This document shows positions 9,057 through 17,784 of a stretch of DNA of 59,630 nucleotides, one piece after another (position 1 is the first letter of the stretch; each line of letters starts with the position of its first letter). The notes below the pieces were generated by a model. That model was not told the DNA's origin. It did not search any database and was given only the letters and a program-made list of their open reading frames with translations. Made by a program: the position numbers and the translations under genes. This stretch comes from Devosia equisanguinis (GTDB lineage Bacteria; Pseudomonadota; Alphaproteobacteria; Rhizobiales; Hyphomicrobiaceae). Location of the stretch: assembly GCA_945889015.1 (NCBI GenBank), contig CAMDBL010000004.1, positions 1 to 59,630 on the forward strand, read 5' to 3'.

Positions 9057-9584
9057 GTGACCAATTCGACCCATCACTGGTCCGACGACGTGCTGCGCGA
9101 GATGAAGACGCGCAGCATCAGGACGGTGTGCACCATTCCCGACGGCGGGCTGATCAAGCTCCTGAACATGGTCAAGGCCGACCCGGCCCATCGCCTCGTC
9201 ACGCTGACGACCGAGGAGGAGGGCGTCGGCATCGCCACCGGCTGCTGGCTCGGCGGCGAGAAGGCGATGATCGCGATGCAGTCGTCAGGCGTCGGCAACT
9301 GCATCAACGCCCTCGGTCTCGCCACCGCCTACAACGCGCCGTGCCTGATGGTGGTGACGATGCGCGGCATGTGGGGCGAGTTCAACCCCTGGCAGGTGCA
9401 GATGGGCATGGGGGCCAAGCCCGCGCTCGAGGCCGTCGGGGTGCGGTGCTTCCCGGTGGAGCATGCCGATCAGGTCGGCGAGACCTTCGCCGCCGCCGCC
9501 GACATCGCCTTCAACGGCCGCCTCTCCGCCGCCGTTCTCGTCAGCCAGCGCATCATCGGCGCCAAGGGCTTCGGCCAGAAATGA
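9057..9584 (+). CDS. Thiamine-diphosphate enzyme, PYR-domain subunit (sulfopyruvate/phosphonopyruvate decarboxylase alpha-like)
   Basis: This 175-residue protein is a free-standing pyrimidine-binding domain. T-E-E-E-G-V-G-I-A-T-G carries the activating glutamate, and S-G-V-G-N-C-I-N-A-L plus M-R-G-M-W-G-E-F-N are typical of the ComD/phosphonopyruvate decarboxylase group. The start is a GTG preceded by AGGGG. The stop overlaps the next ATG by four bases (ATGA), and that gene supplies the diphosphate-binding half, so the two should form one enzyme. Substrates in the family are 2-oxo acids carrying a sulfonate or phosphonate group. The actual substrate here is not determined. Confidence 0.85.
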   Translation: MTNSTHHWSDDVLREMKTRSIRTVCTIPDGGLIKLLNMVKADPAHRLVTLTTEEEGVGIATGCWLGGEKAMIAMQSSGVGNCINALGLATAYNAPCLMVVTMRGMWGEFNPWQVQMGMGAKPALEAVGVRCFPVEHADQVGETFAAAADIAFNGRLSAAVLVSQRIIGAKGFGQK

Positions 9585-10207
9585 GTGACGCCATGAGCAA
9601 AGCCAGCAGCAGCGCGGGCTCGACCCGCTCCAACAAGATCTCGCGCCGCCCCTTCGTCGCCCGGCTGATGGAGCAGCGCAACGGCGCCCTGATCGTGCCC
9701 GGCCTCGGCAGCCCGACGTGGGACACGTTCGCGTCCGGCGACACGCCCGAGTGCCTCTACTCCTGGGGCGGCATGGGCCTCGCCGTCTCGACCGCGCTCG
9801 GCATCGCCCTGGCGCAGCCGAAGAAGCGCGTCACCTGCATCACCGGCGACGGCGAGATCATGATGGGCATCGGCACGCTCGCCGTGGTCGCCGATCAGGC
9901 GCCAGGCAACCTTTCGATCCTCGTCCTCGACAACGAGAGCTTCGGCGAGACCGGCCGCCAGACGGGCCTCACCTCCAACAAGGCCGACCTCACCGCCGTC
10001 GCGCGCGGCTTCGGCATCGCCCACACGATGGCCGTGACGAGCGAAGGCGAAGTGGACGCGCTCGCCGACTTCCTGTTCCACAAGCCCGGCCCCTGTCTCG
10101 CGGTTGCCAAGATCGCGCTGACCGAGGATCCCTGGCAACTGCCGGAGAAGAACGGCGCCGCCATCGCGCGCCGCTTCCGCATCGCCCTCGGCATCGAGCA
10201 GGCCTGA
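9581..10207 (+). CDS. Thiamine-diphosphate enzyme, PP-domain subunit (sulfopyruvate decarboxylase beta-like)
   Basis: The 208-residue product contains the ThDP/Mg motif GDG-x26-N, beginning at G-D-G-E-I-M-M-G and ending at L-V-L-D-N, followed by F-G-E-T-G-R-Q-T-G, which is common in ComE-like proteins. It starts at ATG 9581, overlapping the PYR subunit stop; the 4-base overlap implies coupled translation of the two halves. It resembles the beta subunit of archaeal sulfopyruvate decarboxylase and the C-terminal half of phosphonopyruvate decarboxylase. The residues before the first core motif (~1-25) look flexible. Confidence 0.85.
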   Translation: MSDAMSKASSSAGSTRSNKISRRPFVARLMEQRNGALIVPGLGSPTWDTFASGDTPECLYSWGGMGLAVSTALGIALAQPKKRVTCITGDGEIMMGIGTLAVVADQAPGNLSILVLDNESFGETGRQTGLTSNKADLTAVARGFGIAHTMAVTSEGEVDALADFLFHKPGPCLAVAKIALTEDPWQLPEKNGAAIARRFRIALGIEQA

Positions 10208-10250
10208 ACGGAGCAGCGCGGGCCGCAGCCAGCGACGGAGAGCGTGTCCG

Positions 10251-11057
10251 ATGTCCGGCAACCTATCCTGCATCGGCTTCTCGTTCGCGCCGGAGGTCGT
10301 CGAGGAAGCCTTCACCGGCGCCGTCGAGCGGATGGCCAACGAGGCGACCGAGCGGCTCTCCTGCAACGCCGGCGACTACGCCATCTGGCGCTCGCGCAGC
10401 GGCGCAGAGGTCTGGGTGCATCTCACGCCCGGGGACGCCGGCGGCGAGCGCGAGATCGTCGGGCTGACCCCGTTCTTCGAGGGCCGCAGCGAGGTGCCTG
10501 TGCGCCTCGTCGAACATGTGCGCCGCGAGGATGACAACGCGTTCGAAGGGGCGTGGTCGGCCTGGATCGCGCCCGACGAGGACGGCGCCGGCAGCTACCC
10601 GATGGTGCTCGACGCCGTCGACTGGGCCGCGCGATCCGACGAGCCCCTGCCACGCGACGCGACGCTGCGGATCGCCTGCTTCGCGCGCGAACTCACCGCC
10701 TTCGCGTCCGAAACCGCGTTCCTCGCGGCTCCCCACCCGGTGGAACTCGCCGCACAGGCGTTCATCCCGATCGGCCTCTTCGCCGCCGCAGACACGGAGG
10801 CTCGCGACGCAGACGAAGACGGCGCCCGGACGCAACCCTTGCCGCCGCCCACCTCGACCGGCTTGTTCACGGGCCGCGTGCTCGAGCACGTCACGCTCGT
10901 CAACGAGATGATGGGTCTGCCGTTCGAATGGCTGCTCGTGGAAAGCCTCGACGCGACGTTCGACGTGGTCGCCGATCCCGCAGTCGTGTCCGGAGCGATC
11001 ACGGTGGGCGGCACCGTCCAAGTCGCCGGCTGGCTGGTCGGCCGCGTCCTCGACTGA
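10251..11057 (+). CDS. Unknown protein of 268 residues
   Basis: The ATG lies 44 bases after the PP-subunit gene with GGAGAG upstream, so it may be the last gene of the decarboxylase cluster. The protein is acidic and soluble-looking, without signal peptide or membrane helices. It reads as an N-terminal alpha/beta region (1-190), an acidic linker (A-D-E-D-G), and a C-terminal segment in which a large aliphatic stretch ends with V-Q-V-A-G-W-L-V-G-R. I recognise no family or catalytic motif. A perfect hairpin follows its stop codon. Confidence 0.6.
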   Translation: MSGNLSCIGFSFAPEVVEEAFTGAVERMANEATERLSCNAGDYAIWRSRSGAEVWVHLTPGDAGGEREIVGLTPFFEGRSEVPVRLVEHVRREDDNAFEGAWSAWIAPDEDGAGSYPMVLDAVDWAARSDEPLPRDATLRIACFARELTAFASETAFLAAPHPVELAAQAFIPIGLFAAADTEARDADEDGARTQPLPPPTSTGLFTGRVLEHVTLVNEMMGLPFEWLLVESLDATFDVVADPAVVSGAITVGGTVQVAGWLVGRVLD

Positions 11058-11076
11058 CACACATCCGCTATGCGCG

Positions 11077-11105
11077 AAGCCCCGGATCGTGGAGATCCGG
11101 GGCTT
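11077..11105. terminator. Bidirectional terminator-like hairpin between convergent genes
   Basis: A perfect 12-bp stem (11077-11088 with 11094-11105) encloses a 5-base loop GTGGA. It lies between two convergent stop codons (11057 and 11132) and could end transcription from both sides. There is no clear T-run, so termination strength is uncertain. Confidence 0.7.
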
Positions 11106-11131
11106 GCCCAAGTCGTCGTAAAGGCGTGAGC

Positions 11132-13069
11132 TTATCCGCGCAGCCTCGTGCGCACGATCCGCGGGAACTCTTCCTCGGCCATCGCGGCTGGCGGGGCGGC
11201 TGCGGCCGGCGGCGGCGCATAGCCGTAATTGGGCGCGGCGCGCGGCGCGGGCTCGGCGGGCCGGTATTCCTGCTGCGCCGCGGGACGTGCCACCGGCTGC
11301 TGGGGCTGGCTCGCAAACGCCGGCTGCTGCGGCGCGCCGGCCACGAACCAGGCCTCGATCAGATCCATCTCGTCGGCCGACAGATTGAGCCCCTGACTGC
11401 GGCAGCGGGCGACGACGAAGTTGCGGAACCGACCGGCGAACAAGGTCGCCGAGGCGCCCTGCTCGAACCACGGGTCGGACTCGCTCACCACCTCGAGCAC
11501 GAAGCGGATGTCGTCGCGGCACAGGTCGACGGCCTGCTCCTGGGCGCGCTGCACGATATTGGTCAGCGTCTGCGAGCCGGCCAGTCCGCGCTCGGTGATC
11601 TCGCGCGCCATCACGTCGAACAGCACGCGATACTCGGGCGGCGACAGCGGCGGCGCCTGGCAGGCCTCGTGGATTCGGGCGATCGACTGCTGCAGGGCGG
11701 TCGCGGTGCTGACGTCCGGAGCCCGTGCCGGGGGCTGCTGTTGCGGCGGGCGCTGCGGTGCCATCTGCGGCGGCGCGGACTGAACCGGCGGCATCGGAGC
11801 GGCTGGCGCGTAGCCCGTCGGCAGCCCGCCGAAGGTCGGCATCGGCGGCTGCATGCTGGACGCCTGCGGCGGGGCGTGCTGCGGCGGAGCCGAAGCCTGC
11901 GGCGGAGCCACCGGCCTCATCGCGGCCGGATCCTGCGAGGACAGAGTCGCGGCCATCGGCGGCAACGTCGAGCGGAACAGATTGCCGAGTGCACCGGATG
12001 CACCGGCGTTACCAGCGGCCGGCGCCGCCATCGGCTCGGGAGCCTGCTGCGGCGGCATCGGCTGATGCTGGACCTGATGATGCGCCTGATAAGGCTGCGG
12101 CTGGCGCGAAGCAGCCGCCTCGGACTGCGCCGCCGTGCTCTCGGGCGCGGGAGCGGCGATTTCGACACGGCGCGGTGTCTCGGCGAGCTGGCGGCTCGTG
12201 TCGAACACCAGGAACGGCGGCTGCTCGCCGATGCGGAGCGCATCGGGCGCTGCCTGGAGCAGCAGCTCGCGCAGCGAGCCGGCACCCGCCCAGCCGCTGC
12301 CGACGGTTTCGGCTTGACCGAGCAGGCGGACCGCGCGGTCGGCCAGCAGGTCTAGCGGAATCGGATGGCGCGAGGCCCGAACGGCGCCGATCACCTCGTC
12401 GACGATGGCGCGGCGGCGATCCTCGATCTGCGGCACGGCAGGCGCGGCGGAGATGGCCGGCTCGGCCACCGGTGCCGCCACGGCCTTCTCCTCGGTGAGC
12501 AGGGCGATGAGGTCGCTTTCACGCACCTCACCGTCGCAGATCGCTTTGTAGGGGACCGCAGTGTGATCATTGGCGAAGATCACGGTGCGGCGGGCATGCG
12601 CACGCAGCCGGTGCAGCACTGGCGTGAAGTCCGCATCGCCGGAAAGGATGATGAACTCGTCGAAGTAGGTGTCGTGCAGCAGGAAATCTCGCACGTCCAT
12701 CACCATGCGGATATCGGACGAGTTCTTCAGCTGCGCGGTGAGCGGGGGGCAATCGACGACCTCGAATCCCGAGCGCAGGAAATGGTGGCGCACGAACGGA
12801 AACGAGTTCATGTCCGTCGAGTTGTCGTGCGTGTTGCGGCGTGGCACGGGGTTGCCGTAGCAGCGATTGAGCACGATCCGGCGATTGGCCTTGCCGAACA
12901 CGCTGTTGGTCGGCGTGATCAGCGATCCGGATTCGATCTCGCGCAGCCACAGAGCGGCGTCCTTGGCGAAAAGACGGGCCGCCTCCTCGCTCTTCCGGCG
13001 GAGCGCAAGGTAGATATTGTCGTAATCGACCAGGACGGCCGTGAGAATTTGACCCTGCTTGCGCTTCAT
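11132..13069 (-). CDS. NYN (PIN-like) domain protein with possible LOTUS domain and disordered Q/P-rich linker
   Basis: I start at ATG 13069 because GGGGG lies just upstream and the sequence opens directly into the domain (A-V-L-V-D-Y-D-N-I-Y-L-A-L); this gives 645 residues. Residues ~8-165 are a NYN/LabA-type PIN-fold domain with acidic residues in V-D-Y-D-N and S-G-D-A-D-F. Residues ~200-280 (I-V-D-E-V-I-G-A-V-R through P-F-L-V-F-D-T) look like a winged-helix OST-HTH/LOTUS domain, a known partner of NYN in bacteria. A long Ala/Pro/Gln-rich region follows. A second folded helical domain lies near residues 470-600, and the tail is disordered. NYN proteins are candidate ribonucleases; the RNA target is unknown. 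Confidence 0.82.
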   Translation of the reverse strand: MKRKQGQILTAVLVDYDNIYLALRRKSEEAARLFAKDAALWLREIESGSLITPTNSVFGKANRRIVLNRCYGNPVPRRNTHDNSTDMNSFPFVRHHFLRSGFEVVDCPPLTAQLKNSSDIRMVMDVRDFLLHDTYFDEFIILSGDADFTPVLHRLRAHARRTVIFANDHTAVPYKAICDGEVRESDLIALLTEEKAVAAPVAEPAISAAPAVPQIEDRRRAIVDEVIGAVRASRHPIPLDLLADRAVRLLGQAETVGSGWAGAGSLRELLLQAAPDALRIGEQPPFLVFDTSRQLAETPRRVEIAAPAPESTAAQSEAAASRQPQPYQAHHQVQHQPMPPQQAPEPMAAPAAGNAGASGALGNLFRSTLPPMAATLSSQDPAAMRPVAPPQASAPPQHAPPQASSMQPPMPTFGGLPTGYAPAAPMPPVQSAPPQMAPQRPPQQQPPARAPDVSTATALQQSIARIHEACQAPPLSPPEYRVLFDVMAREITERGLAGSQTLTNIVQRAQEQAVDLCRDDIRFVLEVVSESDPWFEQGASATLFAGRFRNFVVARCRSQGLNLSADEMDLIEAWFVAGAPQQPAFASQPQQPVARPAAQQEYRPAEPAPRAAPNYGYAPPPAAAAPPAAMAEEEFPRIVRTRLRG

Positions 13070-13326
13070 TGTCAGGCCCCCGAGGCACGCGAATCTATTG
13101 CCGCGCACTGTTGGTGAGTCGTGATTCCCGTGCAAGCGCAGGACGTTGCCGCTCGGACACGGTTCAAATAATCACGCAAAATCAGTGTGTTGGAGGTCAA
13201 CTATAGGATTGCAAACCGTGGATAACCGCTTTTGCGCGCCGTGATGCGTCGGCAACGATGCCTTGCCCGGAGGGAAGTGCAGCAATTTCGGAGGGTTCGC
13301 CGTGACATAACCGGCGGCCCTCCGAC

Positions 13327-13749
13327 TCACTCCGGCTCGAACCCATGCGGCGCCATCTCGAAGCCGGCGAACTCGAAGGCGGGCGCCACGGTGCAGCCGA
13401 CCAGGGTGTAGTCCCCCGTGCTGCGGGCCAGCTGCCACGCGCCCGCGGGCACGACGATCTGGGGCCGTTGCCCCGCCACGATGTCGGTGCCGAGCACCAG
13501 CGGTGCGCCGGCATAGAAGTGCCACACCTCGGCGGCATCGACGCGATGCCAGCGTGAGACCTCACCGCGCTTCAGCAGGAAATAGATCGCGGTCGAGAGG
13601 GCGCGCCCACTGCCGGGTCCGAGACGGGCATCACGAAACGTCTCGCGGTAATGCCCGCCCTCGGGATGAGGGGCAAGCCCGAGCGCACGGATCAGGCGGT
13701 CCGCCTCCTCGCTGGCCGCGGTCCGGCCGGGATGATCGCTGGCGGCCAT
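13327..13749 (-). CDS. Cupin-fold protein, DUF985 (Cupin_5) family
   Basis: This 140-residue protein shows the DUF985 pattern: A-D-R-L-I-R-A-L-G-L, H-P-E-G-G-H-Y-R-E-T, T-A-I-Y-F-L-L, S-R-W-H-R-V-D-A-A-E-V-W-H-F-Y and the C-terminal G-C-T-V-A-P-A-F-E-F. The His/Glu residues in S-R-W-H and E-V-W-H fit a small-molecule or metal-binding pocket. The biochemical role of the family is not settled. It ends 18 bases upstream of the gloB stop region on the same strand, so it is probably read after gloB in one transcript. Confidence 0.87.
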   Translation of the reverse strand: MAASDHPGRTAASEEADRLIRALGLAPHPEGGHYRETFRDARLGPGSGRALSTAIYFLLKRGEVSRWHRVDAAEVWHFYAGAPLVLGTDIVAGQRPQIVVPAGAWQLARSTGDYTLVGCTVAPAFEFAGFEMAPHGFEPE

Positions 13750-13767
13750 CGCCGTTCCTGTGTCCGA

Positions 13768-14538
13768 TCAGCTCTTGTTTTTGCGCTCACGGACCTCGCC
13801 GAACACCTGCCAGTCCGCCGATTTCTCCATGCCGAGGCGGCGGCGGATGCCGGCATTCGGCGCCCTGAGGAACGGATTGGTGGCGAGTTCGTCGGCGAGC
13901 AGTGTCGGCAGCGTCGGCTTGCCGGCGGCGCGCAGAGCCTCCACCTCGGCCGCGCGCCGGACGAGGGCGGCGTTGTCGGGCTCGATCGTCAGTGCGAACC
14001 GGGCGTTGGCGACGGTATACTCGTGGCCGCAGTAGATGCGCGTCTCAGCCGGCAGCCTGGCGATCTTCTGCAGCGACGTCCACATCATCTCCGGATCGCC
14101 CTCGATGATGCGGCCGCAGCCCATCGCGAACAGCGTATCGCCGACGAACGCGACGCCGGCCGCCGGGATCACGTAGCTGATGTGGCCGGCGGTATGGCCG
14201 GGCGTATCCAGCACCTCGACGTCGAAGCTGCCGAACTTGAAGCGGTCGCCCTGGCCGACTTGAGTATCGATGCCGGGGATGCGGGCCGCCTCGGCCCGCG
14301 GGCCGATGACGGTGCAGCCGGTCTCGGCCTTGATCTCGAGGTTGCCGGCGGTGTGGTCGTTGTGGTGGTGCGTGGCCAGGATGTGGGTCAGCTTCCAGCC
14401 CTTGGCCGCGAGCGCGTCCCGCACCTTGCCGGCCTCCGGCACGTCGATCGCCGCCGTCACGCCGGTGTCTGGATCCCGGATCAGAACGCCGTAATTGTCG
14501 GACAGACAGGGGAACTGATGGATCTCGAGGGCAGCCAT
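13768..14538 (-). CDS. gloB: Hydroxyacylglutathione hydrolase (glyoxalase II)
   Basis: The 256-residue metallo-beta-lactamase-fold protein carries the dinuclear metal motif T-H-H-H-N-D-H-T-A-G, then G-H-T-A-G-H, the bridging aspartate in F-V-G-D-T-L-F and the C-terminal Y-C-G-H-E-Y-T. The C-terminal half has the glutathione-binding L-R-A-x-N region typical of glyoxalase II. It hydrolyses S-D-lactoylglutathione in the cytoplasm, the second step of methylglyoxal detoxification. It is divergent from the methyltransferase gene, an arrangement often seen in Alphaproteobacteria. Confidence 0.95.
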   Translation of the reverse strand: MAALEIHQFPCLSDNYGVLIRDPDTGVTAAIDVPEAGKVRDALAAKGWKLTHILATHHHNDHTAGNLEIKAETGCTVIGPRAEAARIPGIDTQVGQGDRFKFGSFDVEVLDTPGHTAGHISYVIPAAGVAFVGDTLFAMGCGRIIEGDPEMMWTSLQKIARLPAETRIYCGHEYTVANARFALTIEPDNAALVRRAAEVEALRAAGKPTLPTLLADELATNPFLRAPNAGIRRRLGMEKSADWQVFGEVRERKNKS

Positions 14539-14707
14539 GAAGGCCTCATGTAGGGGAAGGGGCGATGTAGTCGGTACATAGACCGAAGCCCCACCGTTTT
14601 CAACGACGCGGCCAGCGTCTAGTGTCTAGTGTCCAGGCGACTGGACTTGTACGGTGGTCTCACCGCATGGTGGCTCTATCCGGGGGTGCTGTGGACCGGA
14701 GGACGTG

Positions 14708-15457
14708 ATGCAGCTCGACGTCGAGGCCCTGCGCGACTTCTATGCGACGCCGCTCGGCCAGCTCGTGCGGCGGCTGCTCGCCCAGCGCATCCGCGCACGC
14801 TGGCGCCACCTGCCGGGCTGTACGCTGATGGGCATGGGCTTCCCGACCCCGTATCTCGGCTCGTTCCGGGGGGAAGTGACCCGTCTCGGGGCCTTGATGC
14901 CGGCCGGCCAGGGGGCACTGGTGTGGCCGCCCGCGGGCGACGTCGCGAGCGCGCTCGTGGAGAGCGACCAGCTGCCGCTGCCGGACAACTCGGTCGACCG
15001 CATTCTCGCCGTCCATTGCCTCGAGACGGCCGAGCTCGCCCGCACCGTGCTCCGCGAGATGTGGCGGGTGCTGGCGCCCGAGGGCCGCGTGCTGCTGATC
15101 GTCCCCAACCGGCGGGGCGTGTGGGCACGGATCGACACGACCCCGTTCGGCCAGGGCCAGCCCTACAGCCGCGCACAGCTCGAGCGGCTGCTTGCCGATG
15201 CCCTCTTCACCCCGCTCGACTGGTCGACCGCGCTGTATCTGCCGCCGCTCGACTGGCGCGTGCTGCTGCGCGCGGCGATGGCGTTCGAGCGGATCGGCGC
15301 CCGCGTCTCGCCAGCCTTCGCCGGCGTCATCATCGTCGAGGCGCGCAAGGAGATGGTGGCCCCGATCGGCACCGCGGTGCCCGCCAAGCGGCTGCGCGAC
15401 CTCGTACCGGTCCGCGGCACCGGCGGTGTGATGAAGGGCGAGGTCCGCAAGAGCTGA
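14708..15457 (+). CDS. Class I SAM-dependent methyltransferase
   Basis: The start is ATG 14708 with GGA just upstream, giving 249 residues. The opening D-F-Y-A-T-P-L-G-Q-L-V-R-R-L-L belongs to the methyltransferase group usually paired with gloB. A degenerate SAM-binding loop lies at G-M-G-F-P-T-P-Y, followed by L-P-D-N-S-V-D-R-I-L-A-V-H-C-L-E-T (acidic and post-motif), and E-G-R-V-L-L-I-V-P-N-R-R-G-V-W-A-R. The C-terminal part has a Trp-rich, membrane-facing look. The substrate is unknown. It shares a ~170-base divergent promoter region with gloB. Confidence 0.85.
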   Translation: MQLDVEALRDFYATPLGQLVRRLLAQRIRARWRHLPGCTLMGMGFPTPYLGSFRGEVTRLGALMPAGQGALVWPPAGDVASALVESDQLPLPDNSVDRILAVHCLETAELARTVLREMWRVLAPEGRVLLIVPNRRGVWARIDTTPFGQGQPYSRAQLERLLADALFTPLDWSTALYLPPLDWRVLLRAAMAFERIGARVSPAFAGVIIVEARKEMVAPIGTAVPAKRLRDLVPVRGTGGVMKGEVRKS

Positions 15458-15593
15458 TCAGCCAACGTCTGCACGATGCGGATGACTGACCTTGCAGCGA
15501 TGCGGGTTGCGCCGGCCGAGCCGGTCCAGGCACACTGTCGTATACACTCGGACAGCACCCAAAACGGGCTGGCAAGGCAGGGAGCACCGCCGC

Positions 15594-16523
15594 ATGACGC
15601 TCGACCAATTCCGTGTCGTCACGACGGGGCTGCGGTTTCCCGAAGGGCCCGTTGCGATGGCGGACGGCTCGATCATCCTGGTCGAGATCGAAGGCGGGCG
15701 GCTGACGCGGGTTTCGCCCGACGGCAGCAAGACCACCATCGCCGATCTCGGCGGCGGCCCCAACGGCGCCGCGGTCGGTCCCGACGGCAAGATCTACGTC
15801 TGCAACCACGGCGGCTCGAAGTGGTACGAGGACGCCGAGAACGGGCTGAGGCCCAACGGCGTGCCGGACGGCTTCACCGGCGGCGCAATCCAGCGGGTCG
15901 ATCCGGCCACGGGCGCATTCGAGACGCTCTACACGCATTGCGGCCCGCGCCGGCTGATCGGCCCCAACGACTTGGTGTTCGACACCGCCGGCGGCTTCTA
16001 TTTCACCGACCTCGGCAAAGCCACGCACGACCGCTTCGATCGCTGCTGCCTCTACTATGCGACCACCGACGGATCGTCGATCAAGGCGGTCACCGGCCCG
16101 ACGCTGACCGCGAACGGCTGCGCGCTCTCGCCCGACGGCAAGATCCTGTATTTCGTCGAGGGCGAGCCCGCGCGGCTGTGGGCGATCGACATCGTCTCGC
16201 CCGGCGTCACCCGCCGCGAGCCGTGGCCGTCACCGCACGGCGCCCGTCTGATCCATGCCGCCGGCATGCCCTATCAGCGCTACGACAGCATGGCCGTCGA
16301 CAGCGCCGGCAACATCATGATCGCCACGCTCTACCGCGGCGGCATCACCGTGGTCAGTCCCGACGGGAAGACCATCCGCCATCTGCCCATTGACGACAAG
16401 TGGACCACCAATCTGTGTTTCGGCGGCCCCGATCTGAAGACCTGCTACGTGACGCTCGCACAATGGGGCAAGCTGGTCGCGTTCGAATGGGAGCGGCCGG
16501 GGTTGAAGCTCAACTGGCAATAA
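15594..16523 (+). CDS. SMP-30/gluconolactonase family protein
   Basis: The start at ATG 15594 is chosen because GGGAG lies 6-10 bases upstream; this gives 309 residues. Propeller motifs F-P-E-G-P-V, G-G-P-N-G-A-A-V-G, the metal-binding I-G-P-N-D-L-V-F-D and the L-T-A-N-G-C-A-L-S-P-D-G signature place it in the SMP-30/LRE family of six-bladed metal-dependent lactonases. The expected metal ligands (Glu in F-P-E-G, Asn in P-N-D, Asn in A-N-G) are present. It probably opens a sugar lactone, but no sugar pathway gene is adjacent. Confidence 0.87.
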   Translation: MTLDQFRVVTTGLRFPEGPVAMADGSIILVEIEGGRLTRVSPDGSKTTIADLGGGPNGAAVGPDGKIYVCNHGGSKWYEDAENGLRPNGVPDGFTGGAIQRVDPATGAFETLYTHCGPRRLIGPNDLVFDTAGGFYFTDLGKATHDRFDRCCLYYATTDGSSIKAVTGPTLTANGCALSPDGKILYFVEGEPARLWAIDIVSPGVTRREPWPSPHGARLIHAAGMPYQRYDSMAVDSAGNIMIATLYRGGITVVSPDGKTIRHLPIDDKWTTNLCFGGPDLKTCYVTLAQWGKLVAFEWERPGLKLNWQ

Positions 16524-16541
16524 GCCGGGAAGCGCATCCCG

Positions 16542-16568
16542 CGTTCGGACTTGCCCCGTTCGGACTTG
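16542..16568. repeat. 12-bp direct repeat, period 15
   Basis: CGTTCGGACTTG occurs at 16542-16553 and again at 16557-16568, in the gap after the SMP-30 gene and ~130 bases before the DUF4112 gene. It could be a regulator site or a small duplication; nothing else supports either reading. Confidence 0.4.
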
Positions 16569-16699
16569 AACAACCCCGCGTGCACCCTACATAGAATTCA
16601 GCGCCGGACCGCCGCGTTCGACTCTCCTCCCCCAGAGGCTTCTCCAGAGACACCTGCGGCACGATCCGTGCGCGTGAGCTTTTCCCATGAGGCCGGAAC

Positions 16700-17134
16700 G
16701 TGACAAACGTGGGCGTCCGTAGCGGCGCCTTCCAGCGCTACGACCATGCCGACACCGCCGCCGCGCTCGCCCGTGTCGAGGCGCTGGCCAAGCTGATGGA
16801 CAGCGCGTTCGCGATCCCCGGCAGCAACATCCGCATCGGCCTCGACGCCGTCATCGGCATCGTGCCGGTGATCGGCGACCTGATCAGCCAGGCCATCTCG
16901 AGCTACATCATCTGGGAAGCGCGCCGCCTCGGCGTCTCGCGCTGGACGATGGGCCGCATGATCGCCAACAGCGCGGTCGATACCGTGGTCGGCGTGGTGC
17001 CGTTCATCGGCGACCTGTTCGACATCGGGTTCCGTGCCAACATGAAGAACTTGGCGCTGCTGAAGGCGCATCTCGCCCGCAACGGCTACGTCGCCGGCGG
17101 ACAGGTGATCGAGGGCACGGCAGAGCGCGTCTAG
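16700..17134 (+). CDS. DUF4112 membrane protein
   Basis: This 144-residue protein starts at GTG. It carries the family pattern twice: G-L-D-A-V-I-G-I-V-P-V-I-G-D-L near residue 50 and V-D-T-V-V-G-V-V-P-F-I-G-D-L-F-D near residue 100, each a hydrophobic hairpin, with A-L-A-K-L-M-D-S-A-F at the front. A conserved K-A-N/R-A-N-x-K-N-type motif (F-R-A-N-M-K-N-L-A-L-L) closes the domain. Function is unknown; the protein is probably membrane-inserted. Confidence 0.88.
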   Translation: MTNVGVRSGAFQRYDHADTAAALARVEALAKLMDSAFAIPGSNIRIGLDAVIGIVPVIGDLISQAISSYIIWEARRLGVSRWTMGRMIANSAVDTVVGVVPFIGDLFDIGFRANMKNLALLKAHLARNGYVAGGQVIEGTAERV

Positions 17135-17256
17135 GACTTGAACCGCACGACTGCGGAGATTCCTGATCCCCCCGTGCCAAATTGTCCCCAAAATGTCGAT
17201 TGCCGAGGTCGGATCGTTGCCTATAGCTTGAGCAGCGTCCGGGAGGCAGGCTCGCA

Positions 17257-17664
17257 GTGGCACGTCGCAAGAGCATCGTGTGTTGGTTGGCGTTGATCGG
17301 CGTGCTGCTGAATGCGGCCCTGGTCGTGCGCCACAATGCGCGCATGCTCGAGACACGCCTTGCGCCCCAGTCGCTCGATCAGTCGCTCGAGGCGTCCCTG
17401 GCCGTGATCTGTCACGGCGGCTCCGAGGCCCTCTCTGATCCGGCCGGCGCCGTGCCGGGCGCACCGGCGCGGGCACCCGGCGGACTTGGCGAATGTCCGA
17501 TCTGCATGGGCAGCTGCCCCGCCGTCGCCGTCATGTGGCAACCGCCGCTGATCGCCCCCGTCAGGCTCGCCGCCTCCGAGCGCGTCGTCGTCATCGCCGA
17601 GGTGATCGCACCGCGTATCGCTGGCGTGCTGCCGCCACCGCGCGGCCCTCCGCACCTCGCCTGA
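17257..17664 (+). CDS. DUF2946-like small exported protein
   Basis: The GTG start has GGGAGG upstream. The product (135 residues) has one N-terminal hydrophobic helix (residues ~8-24) and then a Cys motif E-C-P-I-C-M-G-S-C, resembling the C-P-x-C region of DUF2946 proteins, which accompany copper and cytochrome oxidase genes. It is the first gene of a co-directional run that includes a PCu(A)C chaperone and SCO, so a role in periplasmic copper handling is inferred. The assignment is by motif and context, not certain homology. Confidence 0.65.
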   Translation: MARRKSIVCWLALIGVLLNAALVVRHNARMLETRLAPQSLDQSLEASLAVICHGGSEALSDPAGAVPGAPARAPGGLGECPICMGSCPAVAVMWQPPLIAPVRLAASERVVVIAEVIAPRIAGVLPPPRGPPHLA

Positions 17665-17784
17665 AACTGCCTCGCTCCTGCAGCCGGTGCCGATGATGCC
17701 GCTCAGGTCCGCCGTACGCGGACCAGCAGCCTCGGCTCCGCCGCAGGATCAGCACCGTTTTCAGCCGATCGCGGAACCTTGGAC

